From the NCBI GenBank assembly GCA_964432995.1, contig CAYSPU010000050.1, forward strand, positions 1 to 26,784: a stretch of 26,784 nucleotides of DNA, read 5' to 3'. Made by a program: the position numbers and the translations under genes. Source of the stretch: CAYSPU01 sp964432995. GTDB lineage: Bacteria; Verrucomicrobiota; Verrucomicrobiia; Limisphaerales; JAHDYP01. Positions 22,886 to 26,784 of the stretch are shown piece after piece; within the stretch, counting starts at the first letter, position 1; every line of letters starts with the position of its first letter. The notes beneath the pieces are model-generated. The model did not search any database, was not told the DNA's origin, and worked only from the letters and a program-made list of their open reading frames with translations.

Positions 22886-23329
22886 GTGCGGGTGGAACGG
22901 ACGGTCAAGTTGCTGCCGGTGGGTGCCGTCAGCATTACCGCAAGAGTTCCGTTCGCCGTCGAACGCATCCAGGATCTCGTGGGCTACCACGATATCGAGT
23001 TCAGCAATGGCTCGTTGCACCAGGAGGTGCGGGAACTGGCGCGGCAACTGCAGGCGGAATTGGCTCCGTAGTGCGTCCGCCCCGTCCGCCAGTTGGCGGA
23101 TGACGAGGCCTACACGGTCTTCTGCATCGGTTCGCCCCTCTGCGACCGGGAAGGCCGGGAGGTCAACTCCGAAGAATGGCTCGACCAACACCGCCGCGAA
23201 GTGGCTTCCCTCCTCACCCAGGAACCGCGCGTCGACCAACTCTCCCGGCAGGAGGCGTCCGAATCCACCGATCGCTACCTGAGCTACTACCGCCGGAACC
23301 TTTCTTTGTTCTTGGTGTTTCATTGGGGG
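22886..23329 (+). pseudogene. Decayed gene with an in-frame TAG, uncharacterised family
   Basis: Two protein-like segments lie in the same frame. The first, from GTG 22886, reads VERTVKLLPVGAVSIT through LARQLQAELAP and stops at TAG 23069-23071. Straight after it the frame continues CVRPVRQLADDEAYTVFC, then REVNSEEWLDQHRREVASLL and STDRYLSYYRRN. From memory, this order (hydrophobic strand, then an LAP-VRP junction, EDYTVF, and SYY-DL near the end) matches an uncharacterised bacterial family whose members continue to a DW motif. Here the sequence loses similarity after YYRRN and runs into the next gene. I infer a nonsense mutation plus 3' truncation. Alternatives are stop readthrough or a sequencing error. 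Confidence 0.5.
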
Positions 23330-23341
23330 ATGGCGTATGCT
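23312..23341 (+). promoter_or_regulatory. Putative promoter of the GspC-like gene
   Basis: TTGGTG (23312-23317), 18 bases, TATGCT (23336-23341), then six bases to the ATG at 23348. The -10 and its spacing to the start codon copy the arrangement at 6246-6260. The -35 is weak. Confidence 0.35.
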
Positions 23342-23347
23342 CGCGGC

Positions 23348-24214
23348 ATGACAGTCGGGGAGCGCAACACCCTGCGCGCCGTGCTTCTCCTCGTGATCCT
23401 GGGGGGAATCAGCGAACCGCGGGCAGAGGAAGCTGCCCCTCTCCAGGACTCGCCATACAAGGTGATTCTGGAACGGAATAGCTTCAACCTGAAGCCCCCT
23501 CCCACCAACATCGCCGCATCAACCACCCCCACCAACGCCCCGGGACCGAAACCAATCATCATGCTCTCGGGAATCTCCGTGACGCACTCGGGGAAATGGG
23601 CGTGGTTCGTCCTCCCGCCCGTTCCCGGCAAGAGCACGAACACGGAGTATTGGCGGCTTCAGGAAGGTGGTGTTCAGGGCGCGATTCGCGTGCTCGAGAT
23701 CAACGCCCGGGAGCGCGCCGTGAAGATACTGGATGACGGAGCGGAGACGACGCTCACGCTGTACGAAAACTCGCCTGCGGCGCCGGTGGCCCTGGCGGCT
23801 CCTCCGGCCGGCGCCCCAGGGGCCAAGCCGGGAGCGAAGGTTGGCGTCCCCACGCCGCCTGCCGGCAATCGTCCGACGGTCCTCACACCGGTGCGACCGA
23901 CGACCGTTCCCGGCAGCACCGGCATCTCGCGTTCCGGAGGCCAGACGTCCTTGGCCGGACGCGCCGCATCGGCCGGCGGTGCCACTCTCTCAAGCGCGGG
24001 CGGCGCGACGGTGTCCATCTCGCCCGGGCAGACCATCCCCTCGCGAACCGTGCGTACCCAGACCGACGCCGCTGCCGAGCCCACCCCCGATGCCGCCGAA
24101 CAGTGGCTGCGGCTGAAAATGGCCGAGGCCGAGGCGAAGTCCAAGGGGATCGTCTTCCCGCCCGTTCCTCCGGTTCCCGGGGGCCCCGCCGAGCCCGTGG
24201 GCCCTGGCGAGTAG
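23348..24214 (+). CDS. Secreted GspC/PilP-like protein with Pro/Ala-rich tail
   Basis: 288 residues from the ATG at 23348. The frame is open further upstream because it joins the pseudogene remnant, but the signal peptide (ERNTLR, then AVLLLVILGG, with cleavage near PRA-EE) starts here. The region YKVILERNSFNLKPPP, IIMLSGISVTHSGKWAWFVL and QGAIRVLEINARERAVKI resembles the homology region of type II secretion GspC and type IV pilus PilP proteins (a small beta-sandwich after the NPF-like motif). From about 140 on, it is a low-complexity Pro/Ala/Gly/Thr tail ending in a short charged helix (EQWLRLKMAEAEAKSKG). Periplasmic location is likely. No other secretion genes are nearby, so its assignment is tentative. 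Confidence 0.6.
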   Translation: MTVGERNTLRAVLLLVILGGISEPRAEEAAPLQDSPYKVILERNSFNLKPPPTNIAASTTPTNAPGPKPIIMLSGISVTHSGKWAWFVLPPVPGKSTNTEYWRLQEGGVQGAIRVLEINARERAVKILDDGAETTLTLYENSPAAPVALAAPPAGAPGAKPGAKVGVPTPPAGNRPTVLTPVRPTTVPGSTGISRSGGQTSLAGRAASAGGATLSSAGGATVSISPGQTIPSRTVRTQTDAAAEPTPDAAEQWLRLKMAEAEAKSKGIVFPPVPPVPGGPAEPVGPGE

Positions 24215-24234
24215 CCCAGCCCCACATCCGCCAT

Positions 24235-24262
24235 TTGACAGCTTCCAAGGTGAGGCTACATT
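24235..24262 (+). promoter_or_regulatory. Promoter of the CC-heptad protein gene
   Basis: TTGACA (24235-24240, perfect -35), 16-base spacer, TACATT (24257-24262, four of six). The start would be near 24269, leaving a leader of roughly 27 bases with CGGAG (24281-24285) and GGAA (24291-24294) before ATG 24296. This is the best sigma-70-like promoter in the window. Confidence 0.65.
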
Positions 24263-24295
24263 CCGCGCAAACGAAGAAAACGGAGTGTCTGGAAT

Positions 24296-24685
24296 ATGAA
24301 AAAACTGACTGCGCTATTGGCCCTGACCAGTCTGGTCCTATCCACCGCCGCGTTCGCAGGCGAAACACAGGGATGCCCTCAGAGTAAGGCCTGTTGTACG
24401 GACAAGGCTGCCTGCTGTAAGGACGCCGCCGCCTGTTGCGCGGACAAGTCCGCCTGTTGCACGGACAGAGGCAAATGCGGTTCTTGCCCGAAAGCAAAGT
24501 CGGGGGCGGAGACTGCCAAGGGGACGTGCCCGGCCGCCGGAAATGCCTGCGGTAAGCAGGGCCAGGCAAAGGCGGCCAAGGGGACATGCCCGGCCGCGGG
24601 TCAAGCGGCTCAGAGCACCGCCGGGAAGGCAAAAGTGAAGACGAAGGCGGCCAAATCGGCCGACCAAGCCTCGGCGACCAGGTAG
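24296..24685 (+). CDS. Secreted cysteine-rich protein with CC heptads
   Basis: 129 residues. A clear signal peptide (MKKLTALLALTSLVLSTAAF, cleavage near AFA-GE) sends it to the periplasm. The mature protein holds 14 cysteines: C27, then four CC pairs at exactly seven-residue spacing (33-34, 40-41, 47-48, 54-55) in the pattern xACCxDK, then C61, C64, C78, C85 and C98. The motif AKGTCPAAG occurs at 74-82 and 94-102. A Lys/Ala-rich tail ends the protein. On a helix, a seven-residue period would put the pairs on one face, as in metal-storage bundles. Copper or other thiophilic-metal binding is inference, and no family name is recognised. It has its own strong promoter and terminator, so it is probably monocistronic and well expressed. 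Confidence 0.85.
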   Translation: MKKLTALLALTSLVLSTAAFAGETQGCPQSKACCTDKAACCKDAAACCADKSACCTDRGKCGSCPKAKSGAETAKGTCPAAGNACGKQGQAKAAKGTCPAAGQAAQSTAGKAKVKTKAAKSADQASATR

Positions 24686-24704
24686 CTGCGCAGACGACCT
24701 TCGA

Positions 24705-24733
24705 CCCGCCGGCATGCCGCCGGCGGGTTTTTT
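24705..24733 (+). terminator. Rho-independent terminator of the CC-heptad gene
   Basis: CCCGCCGGC (24705-24713) pairs perfectly with GCCGGCGGG (24719-24727) around a five-base loop and is followed by six Ts (24728-24733). It is the only canonical intrinsic terminator seen in this window, 20 bases after the stop codon. Confidence 0.92.
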
Positions 24734-24759
24734 GTTGCCGCTGCCGCCGGCCGCGGCGT

Positions 24760-24765
24760 TACACT
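24760..24765 (+). promoter_or_regulatory. Candidate -10 box for ribBA
   Basis: TACACT lies 11 bases before the ribBA ATG. Upstream TTGCCG (24735-24740) would need a 19-base spacer. The preceding gene has a strong terminator, so ribBA needs its own promoter, but no FMN riboswitch-like structure was recognised in the 43 bases between terminator and start. Confidence 0.3.
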
Positions 24766-24776
24766 GCCGGGACAAG

Positions 24777-25976
24777 ATGAAGCATGCGCTGGATACGATC
24801 GAATCGGTAAAGACGGACTTGGCGAAGGGTCGGATGGTGATCGTGGTGGACGACGCCGACCGGGAGAACGAGGGTGACCTGGTCATTGCCGCGCAGCATG
24901 CCACCCCGGCCGCAGTGAATTTCATGGCCAAGCACGGTCGCGGTCTGATTTGTGTACCGACCACGGCCGAACGGCTCGAGCAACTCGGCATCGAGCGGAT
25001 GGTGGCCAGCAACCGCGAGACGTTTCGGACCGACTTCCAGGTCAGCGTGGACGCGGCGGAGGGGATCACGACGGGGATCAGCGCGGCGGACCGGGCGCGG
25101 ACGATTCAGGTGATGGCCCGGCCGAAGCCGATGGCGGAAGGCTTGGTGCAGCCAGGGCACGTTTTCCCGTTGCGGGCCAAGACCGGAGGCGTGCTGCAGC
25201 GTGCGGGGCACACGGAAGCGGCGGTGGACCTCGCGCGGCTGGCAGGGTGCCGACCGGTCGGCGTGATTTGCGAGATCATGAGCGACGATGGCTCGATGGC
25301 CCGGCTGCCGGAGTTGCGCCGGTTCGCCCGACGCCACCGGCTGCGGATCTGCAGCATCGCCGACCTCATCGAATTCCGCCGCCGGCGGGAGCGGTTGGTC
25401 GAACGAGTGGAGGTGGTCAAGCTCCCGACCGAGCACGGGGATTTCGACCTGCACCTCTACCGGTCGAAACTGGATGATCAGTTCCATCTCGCGCTCGTGA
25501 AGGGTGACGTGGCCGGCCGCCGCGCGGTCCTCGTGCGCGTCCATAGCGAGTGCCTCACGGGCGATGTCTTCGGCTCGCGTCGTTGCGACTGCGGCCCCCA
25601 ACTCCGGCAGGCCATGCGCCAGGTGCAGCAGACCGGACGCGGAGTGATCCTGTACATGCGGCAGGAAGGGCGGGGGATTGGCCTCGGCCCGAAGATCCGC
25701 GCCTACAAGCTCCAGGAACAAGGATACGACACGGTCGAGGCCAACCACGCCCTCGGCTTTGCAACCGACCTGCGCGAGTATGGACTGGGCGCCCAGATCC
25801 TGGCCGACCTCGGCCTCGAGCGAATCCGACTCCTGACGAACAATCCCCGGAAGATCGTCGGCCTCGAGGGCTACGGCTTGAAGGTCGTGGAGCAGGTTCC
25901 CATTCGCATCCCGCCGAATCCCCACAACGAGAAGTACCTCAAGGTCAAACGCGAAAAACTGGGTCACCTCCTCTAG
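24777..25976 (+). CDS. ribBA: Bifunctional DHBP synthase / GTP cyclohydrolase II (RibBA)
   Basis: 399-residue cytosolic enzyme making both riboflavin precursors: 3,4-dihydroxy-2-butanone 4-phosphate from ribulose 5-phosphate (RibB half, about 1-200), and the pyrimidine intermediate from GTP (RibA half, about 210-399). RibB motifs are VVDDADRENEGDL, HGRGLICVP and AGHTEAAVDLARLAG. RibA has the zinc-binding C-x10-C-x-C (CLTGDVFGSRRCDC), RQEGRGIGL and LLTNNPRK. The start is ATG 24777, because the frame upstream lies in the terminator of the previous gene. It is followed 22 bases later by ribH, so the two form a riboflavin pair. Confidence 0.96.
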   Translation: MKHALDTIESVKTDLAKGRMVIVVDDADRENEGDLVIAAQHATPAAVNFMAKHGRGLICVPTTAERLEQLGIERMVASNRETFRTDFQVSVDAAEGITTGISAADRARTIQVMARPKPMAEGLVQPGHVFPLRAKTGGVLQRAGHTEAAVDLARLAGCRPVGVICEIMSDDGSMARLPELRRFARRHRLRICSIADLIEFRRRRERLVERVEVVKLPTEHGDFDLHLYRSKLDDQFHLALVKGDVAGRRAVLVRVHSECLTGDVFGSRRCDCGPQLRQAMRQVQQTGRGVILYMRQEGRGIGLGPKIRAYKLQEQGYDTVEANHALGFATDLREYGLGAQILADLGLERIRLLTNNPRKIVGLEGYGLKVVEQVPIRIPPNPHNEKYLKVKREKLGHLL

Positions 25977-25998
25977 CCCTCCAACCCCATTCCCGGAC

Positions 25999-26523
25999 AT
26001 GCTCAGGAAGCTCGGCCCCCGAAGACGCCGCCTCACCGAAGGCCGCTTTGCCATCGTCGCCTCCCGCTACAACGCGCGCTACGTCGACGCCCTCCTGCGC
26101 CACGCCCGAACCGAGCTCGAATCCGCCGGGGCGCGGCGGATTCGCGTGGTGCGCGTGCCCGGGGCCTTTGAGATCCCCGTGGTTGCGGCCCGGTTGATCA
26201 CCGCGGAGCAGCCGCCGCCCGCGGTGGTGATTTGCCTGGGCGTGGTCTTCCAGGGGGAGACCGCCCACGCGCGGCACATCGGCGACGCGGTGAGCCGGGC
26301 GCTGGCCGATCTGCAATTGCTCCACCAGGTCCCCGTGATCCACGGGGTCTACCTCTTCGACAACGAGGAGCAGGCTCGGGTCCGTTGTCTCGGCAAACGG
26401 CATAACCGGGGCCGCGAACTCGCCCGCACGGCGCTGGACATGGCGGAGGTGATGAGTCGACTGCGGCCCGGGGACGGCTGCGGGACCGTGCGGGGTTGCC
26501 CCGATGCGCGCCGCCGCGCGTGA
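25999..26523 (+). CDS. ribH: 6,7-Dimethyl-8-ribityllumazine synthase (RibH)
   Basis: 174-residue cytosolic enzyme condensing the butanone phosphate made by RibB with the aminopyrimidine, the penultimate riboflavin step. It forms pentameric or icosahedral assemblies in known homologues. Visible landmarks are IVASRYNARYVDALL, RVPGAFEIPVVA, GVVFQGETAH (histidine in the catalytic position) and VPVIHGVYLFDNEEQA. The N-terminus has a basic stretch (RKLGPRRRRLTEG) and the last 20 residues (GDGCGTVRGCPDARRRA) extend beyond the usual roughly 155-residue length. It is translated right after ribBA with a 22-base gap and ends 10 bases from the convergent msrA. Confidence 0.92.
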   Translation: MLRKLGPRRRRLTEGRFAIVASRYNARYVDALLRHARTELESAGARRIRVVRVPGAFEIPVVAARLITAEQPPPAVVICLGVVFQGETAHARHIGDAVSRALADLQLLHQVPVIHGVYLFDNEEQARVRCLGKRHNRGRELARTALDMAEVMSRLRPGDGCGTVRGCPDARRRA

Positions 26524-26533
26524 AAGATGCGGG

Positions 26534-26784
26534 CTAGTCGCCGCCGAGCCTCTTCAGCTTGTCCAGCTTGGGACGGATGACCACGGCGCAGTACGGGGCG
26601 CGCGGGTTCTTCCGAAAGTAGTCCTGGTGGTATTCCTCAGCCGGATGGAAACTCTGGAACGGCACGATTTCTGTCACCACGGGATTCCGGAATTGTCTGG
26701 CGACCTCCTCCCGCGACTTCTCGGCAAGCTGCCGCTGCTCGTCGGTGTGGGTCAGAATAATGGACCGATACTGGGTGCCCACGT
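26534..26784 (-). CDS. msrA: Peptide methionine sulfoxide reductase MsrA, C-terminal part
   Basis: Minus-strand gene cut by the right edge of the window. Only about 83 codons of its 3' end are present and the catalytic N-terminal part (GCFW-type motif) lies outside. The segment GTQYRSIIL, FHPAEEYHQDYFRKNP and the APYCAVVIRPK end are characteristic of MsrA, which repairs oxidised methionine. The cysteine in APYC matches the position of a resolving cysteine in some MsrA forms. The frame continues to the last base, so the first GTG seen (GGC-ACC-CAG context) is an internal valine, not the start. The stop TAG is at 26534-26536. Confidence 0.9.
   Translation of the reverse strand, partial: VGTQYRSIILTHTDEQRQLAEKSREEVARQFRNPVVTEIVPFQSFHPAEEYHQDYFRKNPRAPYCAVVIRPKLDKLKRLGGD

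Noticed and set aside
24714..24776. Upstream extension of RibBA by 21 codons
   Set aside because: These codons are the terminator of the previous gene and low-complexity Pro/Ala sequence; the family start is at 24777.
1..26784. CRISPR array, prophage, defence island or biosynthetic gene cluster
   Set aside because: No regularly spaced repeat-spacer pattern, integrase, transposase or defence domain was seen; the repeats found are short tandem heptamers or intergenic palindromes.

Overview
The window looks like chromosomal DNA from a GC-rich member of the Verrucomicrobiota, probably a Limisphaerales/Pedosphaera-type genome. This rests on gene content and dispersed-repeat style, not on a database match. 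The markers are an ECF sigma factor paired with a membrane Ser/Thr kinase carrying an N-terminal Cys4 motif, a large secreted lamin-tail/CotH protein, a Tat-exported Gfo/Idh/MocA protein, a GH97 glycosidase, a cysteine-rich FeoA, and several families of short intergenic repeats. No phage, transposase, CRISPR array or rRNA was found.

Layout. 1-258 is repeat-rich spacer. 259-3016 (minus) is an iron(II) uptake operon: cysteine-rich FeoA, second FeoA and FeoB, with overlapping ends. Divergent from it is an APC-type transporter with a C-terminal universal-stress domain (3143-4963). A tRNA-Pro(GGG) with a plausible promoter follows (5163-5239), then about 1 kb of repeat-containing noncoding DNA. 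6258-8911 holds an enolase-superfamily enzyme and an MGDG-synthase-like glycosyltransferase, with an 11-base-overlapping 57-codon ORF after it. 9119-9583 (minus) is an unrecognised small protein, followed by a noncoding stretch containing a striking perfect inverted repeat. 10101-14229 holds a Gfo/Idh/MocA oxidoreductase, GH97 and hisF. 14565-19139 is a giant secreted LTD/CotH protein with a 10-N assembly gap. 19204-22672 is the sigma factor and kinase pair. 22886-23329 is a decayed gene with an in-frame TAG. 23348-24214 is a GspC/PilP-like secreted protein, 24296-24685 a CC-heptad secreted protein with its own promoter and terminator. 24777-26523 is ribBA-ribH (riboflavin), and the right edge cuts the 5' part of an msrA on the minus strand.

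How things work together. The feo genes form one iron-uptake unit. ribBA and ribH supply consecutive steps of riboflavin synthesis. The sigma factor and kinase genes carry near-identical ECF-type promoters (TGTAACAATC, 11 bases, GCTAA), so the sigma factor probably drives both genes. Several genes have a -10-like hexamer exactly six bases before the start codon, which suggests leaderless transcripts. The most interesting items for follow-up are the 14-cysteine CC-heptad protein, the shared ECF promoter, the leaderless-start pattern and the repeat families, one of which lies in frame inside the kinase gene.
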